The notes beneath the pieces were generated by a model, which saw nothing but the letters and a program-made list of their open reading frames with translations, had not been told where the DNA came from and searched no databases. DNA of 64,000 bases, taken from assembly GCA_963700775.1 (NCBI GenBank), contig CAVOYU010000011.1, forward strand, positions 62,001 to 126,000, written 5' to 3'. Below are positions 43,873 to 52,052 of the stretch, in pieces. The position numbers were made by a program, and so were the translations under genes. The stretch's first letter is position 1. Every line of letters begins with the position of its first letter. This DNA is from Thermohalobaculum sp963700775 (GTDB lineage: Bacteria > Pseudomonadota > Alphaproteobacteria > Rhodobacterales > Rhodobacteraceae).

Positions 43873-45060
43873 ATGGACGGTGCCGAGAGGGTGGTCGAGA
43901 TCCGGGTGCTGCCGGGAATCGACCGGATCCCCGCCGCCGACTGGGACGCCTGCGCCGCCCCCGAGACCGCCGATGGCGGGCGGCCCTCCTCGCCCTTCCT
44001 GACCCACCGCTTCCTGCTGGCGATCGAGGCCAGCGGCTCGGTCAGCGCCGCAGCCGGCTGGGCGCCGCAGCACCTCGTCGCCACGGTCGAGGGCGAGATC
44101 GCCGGCGCCATGCCGCTCTACCTCAAGGGCCACAGCCAGGGCGAGTACGTCTTCGATCACGCCTGGGCCAATGCCTGGGAGCGGGCGGGAGGCGACTACT
44201 ACCCGAAACTCCAATCGGCGGTCCCCTTCACCCCGGCGACGGGCCCCCGGCTTCTGATCAGGCCGGAGGGTCCCGCCGGGCCCGACGAGGTCCGTGCGGC
44301 GCTCCTGCAGGGCGCGGCGCAGCTCACCGAGCGGCGCGGCCTCTCGTCGCTCCACATCACGTTCTGCACCGACGAGGAATGGGAGTTCGGGGCCCGCGCC
44401 GGGTTCCTGCAGCGCACCGACCAGCAGTTCCACTGGCGGAACGCCGGCTATGCCGGTTTCGACGCCTTCCTGGCCGCGCTGTCGTCCCGCAAGCGCAAGA
44501 ACATCCGCAAGGAGCGGGCCGATGCGGCGGCCGGCGGGGTGACGATCCGGCAGGTCACCGGCGGCGAGATCCTCCCCGCGCACTGGGACGCCTTCTGGCG
44601 CTTCTACCAGGACACCGGCGGGCGGAAGTGGGGCCGCCCCTATCTGACCCGGTCGTTCTTCGACCTGATGCACGAAACCATGCGCGACGACATCCTGCTG
44701 GTGCTGGCCGAGCGCGACGGGCAACCGATCGCCGGCGCGCTCAACTTCATCGGCCGCGACACGCTCTACGGCCGCTACTGGGGCTGCATCGAGGATCACC
44801 CCTGCCTGCATTTCGAGTGCTGCTATTACCAGGCGATCGACTGGGCCATCGCCCATGGCCTCGCCCGCGTCGAGGCCGGCGCCCAGGGCCCCCACAAGCT
44901 CGCCCGCGGCTACGAGCCGGTGACCACCCGCTCGCTGCACTGGATCGCCGACCCCGGCTTCCGCCGGGCGGTGGCCGACTACCTGGTGCAGGAGCGCGCC
45001 GCCGTGGCGGCCGAGAACCGGGCCATGCTGGAGATGATGCCGTTCCGGAAGGGCGGGTGA
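43873..45060 (+). CDS. FemAB-like/GNAT acyltransferase (COG3146, DUF482)
   Basis: 395 residues with the features of the COG3146 family: RPSSPFLTHRFLLAIEASGS, the HAWANAWERAGGDYYPKLQSAVPFTPATGPRLL region, SSRKRKNIRKERADAA and WGRPYLTRSFFDLMHETM. The final block includes YWGCIEDHPCLHFECCYYQAIDWAI and the motif EAGAQGPHKLARGYEPV. The family is related to peptidoglycan interpeptide-bridge enzymes, but no member has a firm reaction. It starts 66 bp after hlyD; there is no evident functional link. Confidence 0.88.
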   Translation: MDGAERVVEIRVLPGIDRIPAADWDACAAPETADGGRPSSPFLTHRFLLAIEASGSVSAAAGWAPQHLVATVEGEIAGAMPLYLKGHSQGEYVFDHAWANAWERAGGDYYPKLQSAVPFTPATGPRLLIRPEGPAGPDEVRAALLQGAAQLTERRGLSSLHITFCTDEEWEFGARAGFLQRTDQQFHWRNAGYAGFDAFLAALSSRKRKNIRKERADAAAGGVTIRQVTGGEILPAHWDAFWRFYQDTGGRKWGRPYLTRSFFDLMHETMRDDILLVLAERDGQPIAGALNFIGRDTLYGRYWGCIEDHPCLHFECCYYQAIDWAIAHGLARVEAGAQGPHKLARGYEPVTTRSLHWIADPGFRRAVADYLVQERAAVAAENRAMLEMMPFRKGG

Positions 45061-45090
45061 GGCTCGCGGGGCCGCGCCCCATGCCGCCGA

Positions 45091-45161
45091 TGCCCCGGCC
45101 CTGAGCCGGGGCACTGAGGAGTTCCGCACCGTGCCGTGAGGTCCCGGGTCAAGCCCGGGAC
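45091..45161. repeat. Pair of alphaproteobacterial intergenic palindromes
   Basis: Two GC-rich inverted repeats in the 120-bp convergent gap. TGCCCCGGC-CCTGA-GCCGGGGCA spans 45091-45113 (9-bp arms) and GTCCCGGG-TCAAG-CCCGGGAC spans 45141-45161 (8-bp arms). Both have 5-nt loops and the CCCGGGTCAAGCCCGGGA-type core that recurs between genes in many alphaproteobacteria (recalled, not searched). They may also terminate both convergent transcripts. Confidence 0.65.
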
Positions 45162-45180
45162 GTCGCGGCGATGGAGCGCT

Positions 45181-45669
45181 TCAGATCTGGTCGACCAGCA
45201 CCTCGCCCAGCGAGCAGGTCGCCTGGCCCGGCGCCTCCTCGAGGTTCAGCACCGTCACCACCCCGTCCTTCACCAGCGCCGAGAACCGCTTGCAGCGCAC
45301 CCCGAGCCCGCGGGCCGAGGCGTCGAAGTCGAGGCCCATGCCCCTGGTCAGCTCGGCCAGCGAGTCGCCCAGCACCCGGATGCCCGCCTTGTCGGCCCCG
45401 GTCGCCTTGGCCCACTCGCCCATCACGAAGGGATCGTTGACCGAGATGCAGACGATCTGGTCGACGCCCTTCTTCGCCAGGTCCCTGGCCGCGCCCACGA
45501 AGCTCGGCATGTGGGTCTTGTGGCAGGTCGGCGTGAAGGCGCCGGGCACGCCGAACAGCGCCACCGTCTTGCCCTTGAACACGTCGGCGCTCGGCACCGG
45601 GGCCGGCCCCTTGTCGGTCAGTTCGAACAGCGTCGCGGCCGGCAGGCGGTCACCCACGGAAATCGTCAT
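45181..45669 (-). CDS. Peroxiredoxin, Prx5 type
   Basis: 162 residues. The peroxidatic Cys is in VPGAFTPTCHKTHMPSFV, with the TxxC and downstream Arg (RCKRFS) expected for Prx5/AhpC-TSA hybrids. A further Cys near the C-terminus (QATCSLGEVL) may resolve the disulfide. It reduces H2O2 and organic peroxides. It lies 27 bp downstream of the SDR gene, same strand, so is probably co-transcribed. Confidence 0.93.
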   Translation of the reverse strand: MTISVGDRLPAATLFELTDKGPAPVPSADVFKGKTVALFGVPGAFTPTCHKTHMPSFVGAARDLAKKGVDQIVCISVNDPFVMGEWAKATGADKAGIRVLGDSLAELTRGMGLDFDASARGLGVRCKRFSALVKDGVVTVLNLEEAPGQATCSLGEVLVDQI

Positions 45670-45696
45670 CGTCGTCCTCTCCCTCAGCGTTTTCTC

Positions 45697-46464
45697 TCAG
45701 CGGGCGCCCATGCGGATGGCGCCATCCAGGCGGATCACCTCGCCGTTCATATAGCCTGTCTCGGCGATGAAACAGGCGAGATCCGCAAATTCCTGCGGCT
45801 CGCCGAGCCGGACCGGAAACGGCACCTGGGCGGCAAGGCTCTGCTGCACGTCCTCGGGAAGTCCGCGCAGCATCGGCGTGCCGAAGATGCCGGGCGCGAT
45901 GGCGGCAACCCGGATGCCGTCGCGGGCGAGATCGCGGGCCGCCGGAATGGTCAAGGCGGCGACGCCGCCCTTCGAGGCGGCATAGGCCGCCTGCCCCATC
46001 TGGCCCTCGAAGGCCGCGACCGAGGCGGTGTTGATCACCACCCCCCGGCAACCATCCTCGTCGAGCGGCGCCGCCTCGCGCATCGCCTGGGCCGCCATCG
46101 ACATCACCCGCATGGTGCCGCAGAGGTTGATGGCGATCACCTTCTCGAACAGCGCCATGTCATGGGCACCCTTCGAGCCGGCGGTCTTCATCGCCGGCGC
46201 GATGCCGGCGCAGTTTATCGCGATCCGGGCGGCACCGTGGGCGGCGGCGGCCTGCGCCAGGGCCGCGGCGACGGAGGCGTCGCTGGTCACGTCGGTCTCG
46301 ATGAACAGCATTCCGGTCTCGGCCGCGATCGCCGTACCACGGTCCACCTGCAGATCGAGGATCGCCACCGGTGCCCCCCGCGCCCTGAGCGCCCGCGCGC
46401 AGGCCTCGCCAAGGCCGCTGGCGCCGCCGGTCACGATCGCGGGAGTTTTCTCGCCGATGCGCAT
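45697..46464 (-). CDS. SDR-family 3-hydroxyacyl-CoA dehydrogenase-like (HSD10 type)
   Basis: 255 residues from ATG 46464, with GGAGG upstream. Rossmann motif TGGASGLGEACARAL binds NAD, with the acceptor Asp at the end of strand 2 (AILDLQ). INCAGIAPA is the NAG-like element. Catalytic Ser in NTASVAAFEGQMGQAAYAASKGG sits before the YxxxK pair. The layout and GTPMLRGLPEDVQQSLAAQVPFP-RLG tail match type-II 3-hydroxyacyl-CoA dehydrogenases, suggesting NAD-linked oxidation of short branched 3-hydroxyacyl-CoA. Confidence 0.9.
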   Translation of the reverse strand: MRIGEKTPAIVTGGASGLGEACARALRARGAPVAILDLQVDRGTAIAAETGMLFIETDVTSDASVAAALAQAAAAHGAARIAINCAGIAPAMKTAGSKGAHDMALFEKVIAINLCGTMRVMSMAAQAMREAAPLDEDGCRGVVINTASVAAFEGQMGQAAYAASKGGVAALTIPAARDLARDGIRVAAIAPGIFGTPMLRGLPEDVQQSLAAQVPFPVRLGEPQEFADLACFIAETGYMNGEVIRLDGAIRMGAR

Positions 46465-46573
46465 GAATCGCCTCCGTCCTGCGTTGAAGCTGATGGAACG
46501 CATAGCGCGGCGGCACCCGTTCGCCAAGCGGCGTGCCGCCGGAACGAAGGCAAACCATTCGGAGAAAACGGAA

Positions 46574-46831
46574 ATGCGGGTCGTATCACTGGTTTCAGCC
46601 CTGGCAGTTGCCGCCGCGCTCGGCGCCTGCACCGACAACACCGTGCGCAAGACGGCCACCGGCGGCGCGGTCGGCGGCGGCATCGGCCTCCTCGCGGGGG
46701 CGATCTACGGCCACCCGCTCAAGAACGCGGCCCGCGGCGCCCTGGTCGGCGCCGCCGCCGGAGCTGCCGTCGGCGTGATCGACGACATGGCCGAAGGCAG
46801 GAGCGTCTGGGGCGGTGACTACGGCTACTGA
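46574..46831 (+). CDS. Small glycine-zipper lipoprotein
   Basis: 85 residues from ATG 46574, preceded by GGAG. A lipoprotein signal ends in the lipobox LGAC (VSALAVAAALGAC). The mature part is a glycine-zipper membrane segment (GGAVGGGIGLLAGAIYGHPL, then AARGALVGAAAGAAVGVI) and a short polar tail. Such proteins sit in the outer membrane or periplasm with unclear roles. Its 3' end overlaps the rsmD 3' end by 7 bp in convergent orientation. Confidence 0.78.
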   Translation: MRVVSLVSALAVAAALGACTDNTVRKTATGGAVGGGIGLLAGAIYGHPLKNAARGALVGAAAGAAVGVIDDMAEGRSVWGGDYGY

Positions 46832-47412
46832 GCGCCGCCGGCCGCGCGCCAGATCGTGATCCGGGTCTCGCCGTAGCTCCGGCTGTCCGCCGGTTCGAGC
46901 CACGGGAAGTCCGGCAGCGGATCGGCCGCGCCTCCCTCCAGCACCACCAGCGCGCCGGGCGCGATCCAGCCGCCCTCGCGGGCCGACGCCAGCGCCCTGA
47001 CCCCGAGGTCGGATCCATAGGGCGGATCGGCGAAGATCAGGTCGAACGGCTCGCCCCGGCAGGGCCCGAGCCGGGTGACGTCGCGGCGCCAGATCTTGGT
47101 CTCGCCGATGACGCCGAGCGTCTCGATGTTCTCCCGGATTAGTGCGCGCGCCGAGGCGAAGTCATCGATGAACACTGCCCGCACCGCCCCCCGCGAAAGC
47201 GCCTCAAGCCCCAGCGCCCCGGTCCCGGCGAAGAGGTCGAGCACGCGGCGCCCCTCGGGCGGTGGCGGGTCGCCATAACGCCCGTGGGCCAGCAGGTTGA
47301 ACAGCGCCTCGCGCACCCGGTCCGAGGTCGGGCGCAGATGCGCCTTGCCGCCGCCCGCCGCGCCGGGCGCCGCCAGCGGCCGCCCGCGGAACCGCCCGGC
47401 CACGATCCTCAC
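46825..47412 (-). CDS. rsmD: 16S rRNA (guanine966-N2)-methyltransferase
   Basis: 195 residues. N-terminal MRIVAGRFRGRPLAAP and LRPTSDRVREALFNLL are RsmD signatures. The SAM site is VLDLFAGTGALGLEALSRGA and the base-flipping catalytic motif is DPPYG in LIFADPPYGSD. It methylates G966 of 16S rRNA during 30S assembly. The start region abuts a 159-bp gap with no recognisable gene before the next minus-strand gene. Confidence 0.93.
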   Translation of the reverse strand: MRIVAGRFRGRPLAAPGAAGGGKAHLRPTSDRVREALFNLLAHGRYGDPPPPEGRRVLDLFAGTGALGLEALSRGAVRAVFIDDFASARALIRENIETLGVIGETKIWRRDVTRLGPCRGEPFDLIFADPPYGSDLGVRALASAREGGWIAPGALVVLEGGAADPLPDFPWLEPADSRSYGETRITIWRAAGGAQ

Positions 47413-47571
47413 GGCAGCGCCCTTCGGCGCGCTGCCCGGTCGTCACCGCGCGCCCGCGCGCCTTCATCGCCGCACAGGCGGGGATCGCTCGGCCCGCTCA
47501 TGAGATCCCCCGCCTGCGCGGAGGAAGATGGTGGCAAGGTCATGGTTCGGGCTTCGTGCAAACCGCTTCCG

Positions 47572-48798
47572 CTACAGCACCTGGTCCAGCGCCCGGATCG
47601 CCTGCTGGATCTCGTCGGGCGAGGTGTAGTGCAGGAACGACAGCCGCAGCACTCCGTGCTCCGGGTCGATCCCCAGCGCCTGCACCAGCCGGTAGGCGTA
47701 GAAGTTGCCGCCCCCCGCCATCACACGGTGCTGCGCCAGATCGTGCGCCAGCTCCTCGCCCGGCCGGGCGTGATGGATGGCGATCGTCGGCGCCCGCCGC
47801 TCCGGGTCGCGCGGGCCGATCAGCCTTATGTCGTTGCGGCCCTTCAGGTAGTCCATCAGCGGCCGCATCAGCGCGACCTCCTGGGCCCGCATCAGGTCGT
47901 GCACCCGCCCGGCGCGGCGGTCGGCGGCGAGGTTGGTGCGGAAGTGATGCGCGTCGAACGCGTCGATATAGTCGGCGAGCCCGCCCATCGCCGCGATCTG
48001 GCCGTGGTCCGGCCCGGCGGGGGTGAACTTCTTGTGGATCTGGCCGGCATTGAAGAAATGCCCCTGGTTCGCCGCCCGCTCGGCCAGCGCGCGGCGGACC
48101 ACCATCACCCCCTGGTGCGGTCCGTAGGTCTTGTAGCTGGAGAACAGGTAGATGTCCGCCCCCAGCGCGCTCACATCCGGCAGCCCGTGCGGGGCGTAGG
48201 AGACCCCGTCGACCACGCTGATTGCCCCCGCCGCCCGGACCCTGGCGCAGATCTCGGCCACCGGGTTGATCTCGGCGACGATGTTCGAGGCGTGCGGGAA
48301 GGCGACCAGCCGGGTGCGCTCGCTGAGCAGCCGGTCGAGGCCGGCCGGGTCCAGATGCCCGGTCTCCGGATCGACTTTCCACTCGCGCACCACGATCCCG
48401 GTCGAGGCCCAGCGCCGCCAGGCGCCGGAATTGGCCTCGTGATCCTGGTTCGTCACCACGATCTCGTCGCCCTCGGCCAGCAGCGGCCGCAGCGCATGGG
48501 CCATCACATAGGTGTTCTGGCTGGTCGAGGGGCCGAAATGCACCTCGTCCGGCTCGACGCAGAGGCAGGCGGCGATCCGCTCATAGGCCTCGTCCATCAG
48601 GGCGCCCGCGCGGCGCGAGGCCGGATAGGGCGCGTAGGGCTGCACCTTGGTCTTGAGGTAGAATTCGTGCAGCCGCCGCACGGTGGCACCCGCCGGGTAC
48701 GAGCCGCCGGCATTTTCGAAGAAAGCCCAGCCCTGGAGCGTGGGCTCGGCGAAGGCCGGGAACTGGGAGCGGACGAAGTCGAGATCGAGCTGGGTCAT
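47572..48798 (-). CDS. Cysteine desulfurase-like class V aminotransferase
   Basis: 408 residues. QGWAFFENAGGSYP opens the fold, FGPSTSQNTYVMA and TNQDHEANSGAWRRWA bind PLP, and the Schiff-base Lys is in YLFSSYKTYGPHQGVM. DGVSYAPHGLPDV is the Asp-containing strand. It belongs to the cysteine-desulfurase-like branch (TIGR01976 type), which differs from IscS/SufS and lacks a proven reaction. No Fe-S assembly genes are adjacent. Confidence 0.88.
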   Translation of the reverse strand: MTQLDLDFVRSQFPAFAEPTLQGWAFFENAGGSYPAGATVRRLHEFYLKTKVQPYAPYPASRRAGALMDEAYERIAACLCVEPDEVHFGPSTSQNTYVMAHALRPLLAEGDEIVVTNQDHEANSGAWRRWASTGIVVREWKVDPETGHLDPAGLDRLLSERTRLVAFPHASNIVAEINPVAEICARVRAAGAISVVDGVSYAPHGLPDVSALGADIYLFSSYKTYGPHQGVMVVRRALAERAANQGHFFNAGQIHKKFTPAGPDHGQIAAMGGLADYIDAFDAHHFRTNLAADRRAGRVHDLMRAQEVALMRPLMDYLKGRNDIRLIGPRDPERRAPTIAIHHARPGEELAHDLAQHRVMAGGGNFYAYRLVQALGIDPEHGVLRLSFLHYTSPDEIQQAIRALDQVL

Positions 48799-49188
48799 CG
48801 GGGTCCGGGGCTATGACTGGGCAGGGTGCCCGTGCTTGCACGCACCGGCGCCCCCGCGTCAATGGGGTGCGGGGCGGGCGGGTGGCCCTGGCGCCCCGCA
48901 TCGTCTCCGGGTGTGAGGGACGGGCGCGGCGATATCCGCGCACCCCGGGCGGCGGCGTCGCGGAGGAAGCGGCCGTTTTGCCGGAAATGCGAAGGTCCGA
49001 TCTGATCCCGACGGTTGCCATGCGGGCAATGTCGGGAACGTGCCATGAACCAACATCGCTGCGCTTTTTTGGCGAAGACTGGGAAATCGGCGCATTGGTC
49101 AATTGCGGCGAAGCTCATTGGATCGGCGGAGGGGTCGCGCGAGCGATGGTGGGTGGTGCGCACGCCAGGCCTGCCACATCGGTCGCGA
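48799..49188. other. Intergenic accessory stretch, possible dispersed-repeat remnant
   Basis: 390 bp with no supportable gene. From about 48950 the sequence is less GC-rich. Several frames are open, but none shows a start site with ribosome signal or a recognisable domain. The texture is like degenerate dispersed repeats I have seen in alphaproteobacterial genomes. I cannot confirm copies without a search. Confidence 0.35.
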
Positions 49189-49551
49189 TCAGGATTGTAT
49201 CCGGTAGGTCTTTGCCGTCACCCGCCAAACGCCCTCGTGTTTCAGCATGGTCAGGACAGTGTCGAAACGCATCCCCGCCCAGTCGTCCTCGACATGTACG
49301 ACTGCGATATCGCCGTGAATGGAGATGTTGCGGATCATCCACCATGCCTTTGCCGAAGTGTTGGCTTCCGCCTCACACATGCGGATGAAGTCATCGCGAG
49401 AGTTCCAGAGGAGCGCACCCTCGTAGTGACCGATCTCGCAAGATTTCTCGAAGAACACCCGCTCCAACTCGGCGCGGTCGCCCGATGTCATGGCGGTTGC
49501 GTAAGTGCGCACGATCTCGGTTATCGCAGCGACGTCGGCTGAATTGGTCAT
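49189..49551 (-). CDS. SnoaL/NTF2-like small protein
   Basis: 120 residues forming one NTF2-like cone: helices AITEIVRTYATAMTSGDRAELERVFFEKS, then GALLWNSRDDFIRMCEAE, and strands SIHGDIAVVHVEDDWAGMRFDTVLTMLKHEGVWRVTAKTYR. It resembles the putative lumazine-binding / DUF4440-like group, with an amphipathic pocket and no fixed chemistry. It stands alone in an AT-richer patch and may have been acquired. Confidence 0.75.
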   Translation of the reverse strand: MTNSADVAAITEIVRTYATAMTSGDRAELERVFFEKSCEIGHYEGALLWNSRDDFIRMCEAEANTSAKAWWMIRNISIHGDIAVVHVEDDWAGMRFDTVLTMLKHEGVWRVTAKTYRIQS

Positions 49552-49810
49552 GGTGGTATGTCCTGTCTTGTCTGCGCTGGACTTCCTTGTTTGGGAGCGA
49601 AATTTGCGCTTCCCGCAATGACTGTGGCGCCGGTCAAGGAGCCGATCAAGCTACAATGCGCCGGTGCGGCAAGCCTAGGGGCGATGCAGAACCTGTGACC
49701 CGTGTCATTAGCGGTTCAGGGTGGTAGGGAACGCCGTTGATCAATGAGACTATGAGGAATTGCGTCAGATGTCCCCATTCGGGCAACAAAGCGCGTCGAC
49801 AGGCAAGCCT
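49552..49810. other. Intergenic region of the accessory patch
   Basis: 259 bp of AT-richer sequence between the NTF2-like gene and the acetyltransferase remnant. No gene, repeat or RNA was recognised. Confidence 0.4.
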
Positions 49811-49951
49811 CTACTCATTTCCCTCGGCCGACGCATTCGGGACGAGGGCGAGCTGCATGCAGCGAAGATTTGGTGCCAACGCCGCGCCGTCCTCGCCCTC
49901 CGGATAATAGTCGATGTCGCGAAATCCGAGTTTCTGGTAGAGCGCCGCCGG
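49811..49951 (-). pseudogene. C-terminal remnant of a GNAT acetyltransferase
   Basis: About 46 codons end in a typical GNAT C-terminus: ALYQKLGFRDIDYYPEG, then NLRCMQLAL. The LY-x-K-LGF motif and closing strand match acetyltransferases. The upstream acetyl-CoA-binding R/QxxGxG/A motif is not found in any frame up to 50140, so the 5' part is lost. It supports decay or recombination in this patch. Confidence 0.55.
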
Positions 49952-50141
49952 GCAGCGCCCGGCTGGCGGGCCGGCCAAGGGCCATGTCTCACGGGCGGAG
50001 CGCACCCGGCCGGCGGTCGATCCGGAAGCCGCCGATCCATGCCGGGGAGGGTGTACGCTCACACGCGCTCAGACCCACTGCTTTTGGGGTTTCTTTTGAT
50101 ATCAACAGCTTAACCCCCTGCTCAAGTTTGAGCAGGCGCCC

Positions 50142-51134
50142 TCAGCGGTTCACGTCGACCACCACCCGGCCCTGGACCTGGCCCTTCAGGATCGCGCGGC
50201 CGAGCCCCGGAAGCTCGGCGAGCCCTGCCTCCGACGTCATCGCCTCCAGCTTCGCCACCGGCAGGTCGCGGGCGATCCGGGCCCAGGCCCGCAGCCGGTT
50301 CTCGCGCGGCTGCATGACCGAGTCGATCCCCAGCAGGTTGACCCCCCGCAGCAGGAACGGGATCACCGTCGCCGGCAGCCCCGCGCCGCCGGCGAGGCCG
50401 ACCGCCGCAACGGACGCGCCGTACTGCATCTGCCCCAGCACGCGGGCGAGCATCGCCCCGCCCACCGCGTCCACGCACCCGGCCCAGGTCTCCGACTCGA
50501 GGGGCCGCTTGACCGTCTCGGCCAGCTCCTCGCGCGGCACGATCCGGCTGGCGCCGAGCGCCTTCAGGTAGTCCGCCGTATCCGGCCGCCCGGTGACGCC
50601 GGCGACCTCATAGCCGAGCCGCGCCAGGATCGCCGTCGCGACCGAGCCGACCCCGCCCGCCGCCCCGGTCACCAGCACCGGCCCCGCCCCCGGCTTCAGC
50701 CCATGATCCTCCAGCGCCATCACGGCGAGCATGGCTGTGAACCCGGCGGTCCCCACAGCCATCGCCTGCCGCGCGGTCAGCCCCGCCGGCAACGGCACCA
50801 GCCACTCGCCCTTCACCCGCGCCTTCTGCGCGTATCCGCCCCACCAGGCCTCGCCGACCCGCCATCCGGTCAGCACCACCTTGTCGCCTGGCTTGTATGC
50901 GGCGCTCGCCGAGCTCTCGACCGTTCCCGCGAAGTCGATCCCCGGCACATGCGGATACTTCCGCACCAGCCCGCCGCCGCCCGTCAGGCAAAGCCCGTCC
51001 TTGTAGTTGAGCGTCGAGTATTCGACCGCGACGGTGACATCGCCCTCGGGCAGGTCGGAGACCTCGAGTGACTTGACCGACTGGCTGACGGTGCCGTCCT
51101 CGGCCTTGTCGACGACGAGCGCGTTGAATGGCAT
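50142..51134 (-). CDS. acuI: Acryloyl-CoA reductase (NADPH)-like medium-chain dehydrogenase
   Basis: 330 residues from ATG 51134 with GGAGG upstream. It has the YhdH/AcuI hallmarks: N-terminal FNALVVDK, EYSTLNYKDGLCLTG, PGIDFAGTV, GWRVGEAWWGGYAQ and the NADPH motif VLVTGAAGGVGSVATAIL, and it lacks the zinc ligands. AcuI reduces acryloyl-CoA to propanoyl-CoA, for example during DMSP or 3-hydroxypropionate metabolism. It is divergent from a GntR regulator with a clear operator between them, suggesting direct control. Confidence 0.9.
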   Translation of the reverse strand: MPFNALVVDKAEDGTVSQSVKSLEVSDLPEGDVTVAVEYSTLNYKDGLCLTGGGGLVRKYPHVPGIDFAGTVESSASAAYKPGDKVVLTGWRVGEAWWGGYAQKARVKGEWLVPLPAGLTARQAMAVGTAGFTAMLAVMALEDHGLKPGAGPVLVTGAAGGVGSVATAILARLGYEVAGVTGRPDTADYLKALGASRIVPREELAETVKRPLESETWAGCVDAVGGAMLARVLGQMQYGASVAAVGLAGGAGLPATVIPFLLRGVNLLGIDSVMQPRENRLRAWARIARDLPVAKLEAMTSEAGLAELPGLGRAILKGQVQGRVVVDVNR

Positions 51135-51208
51135 GGGATCCTCCCGGAAATGACCTGCGGAGCGCTGGGTGCGGAGCGTCCGGGCCTCTGCTAGCGCGGC
51201 GAAATTCA

Positions 51209-51223
51209 AATTGTCAAACAATT
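51209..51223. promoter_or_regulatory. GntR/FadR-type operator between acuI and the regulator gene
   Basis: AATTGT-CAA-ACAATT, a perfect 15-bp palindrome. Its core TTGTCAAACAA fits the FadR-subfamily consensus TnGTnnnACnA exactly. It sits 74 bp upstream of acuI and 70 bp upstream of the regulator's ATG, ideal for controlling both. Confidence 0.7.
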
Positions 51224-51293
51224 GAATGTTTGGCAAGCTGCCCCCGGCCGCCGCGGACGGTGGCCGCAGGAACCGGCGCAGGAAACGCAGGCA

Positions 51294-52052
51294 ATGCCGA
51301 ATCCGGACCAGCCACAGCCCGACGCATCGCCGCCGCAGAGCGCAGGCCACCAGATCGCCGAGGCGATCCGGAAGCTGATCCTGAACGGCAAGCTGGTGGT
51401 GGACGAGCGGCTGCCCGGCGAACAGGATCTTGCGGCGCGCTTCGGCGTCTCGCGCCCGACCGTGCGCGAGGCCCTGAAGCGCCTTGCCGCGCAGAACCTG
51501 ATCCGCACCAGGCGCGGCGCGACCGGCGGCAACTTTGTCAACCGCATCACCTGGTCCGAGGCCCACGACCAGCTGGTCTCGACCGCCACCCTGCTGATGA
51601 CCCTGGCCCCGATCGGCGCCGAAACCGTCACCGAGGCGCGTCTGGCGCTGCTCGGCGCCTGCGTCCCCCTCGCCGCGGCGCGGCGTGGCCCGGCCCACCT
51701 GAATGCCATGCGGGCCGAGGTTGCCGTGCAGCGCGACCCGGCGACCACCGACGAGGAGTTCTGCGCCTCGGACGTGCGCTTCCACCGCGCCATGGCCGAC
51801 GCTGCCGACAACCCGCTGCTGTCGTTCCAGATGGCCGGCGTGATCGAGGCCACCCAGCCGCTCCTCAACATGATCACGTATCGCCGCCGCGACCGGGCCG
51901 CGATCGCGGGGCGGCACGAGGCGATCTGCGCATTCATCGAGGCCCGGGACGCCGAGGGCGTCCGGGCAGAGCTCCTGGCGCTGGCCGACTATGTCACCCG
52001 CCTCATCGACGAAGCGCAGACGCTGCGGGATGCGCGCGGGAGGGATCGGTGA
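51294..52052 (+). CDS. FadR-subfamily GntR transcription regulator
   Basis: 252 residues from ATG 51294; the frame is open further left but lacks a ribosome signal. The winged HTH is HQIAEAIRKLILNGKLVVDERLPGEQDLAARFGVSRPTVREALKRLAAQNLIRTRRG. The C-terminal FCD-type helical ligand domain includes EARLALLGACVPLAA, DVRFHRAMADAADNPLL and RHEAICAFIEARDAEGVR, with D/H/H metal-site candidates. It probably represses acuI and its own operon through the palindrome at 51209. It overlaps the DUF2182 gene at GTGA. Confidence 0.9.
   Translation: MPNPDQPQPDASPPQSAGHQIAEAIRKLILNGKLVVDERLPGEQDLAARFGVSRPTVREALKRLAAQNLIRTRRGATGGNFVNRITWSEAHDQLVSTATLLMTLAPIGAETVTEARLALLGACVPLAAARRGPAHLNAMRAEVAVQRDPATTDEEFCASDVRFHRAMADAADNPLLSFQMAGVIEATQPLLNMITYRRRDRAAIAGRHEAICAFIEARDAEGVRAELLALADYVTRLIDEAQTLRDARGRDR

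Noticed and set aside
49015..49163. Possible small gene in the accessory patch (frames reading through 48795-49163)
   Set aside because: No ribosome site, no domain and no codon bias; more like non-coding repeat-type sequence.
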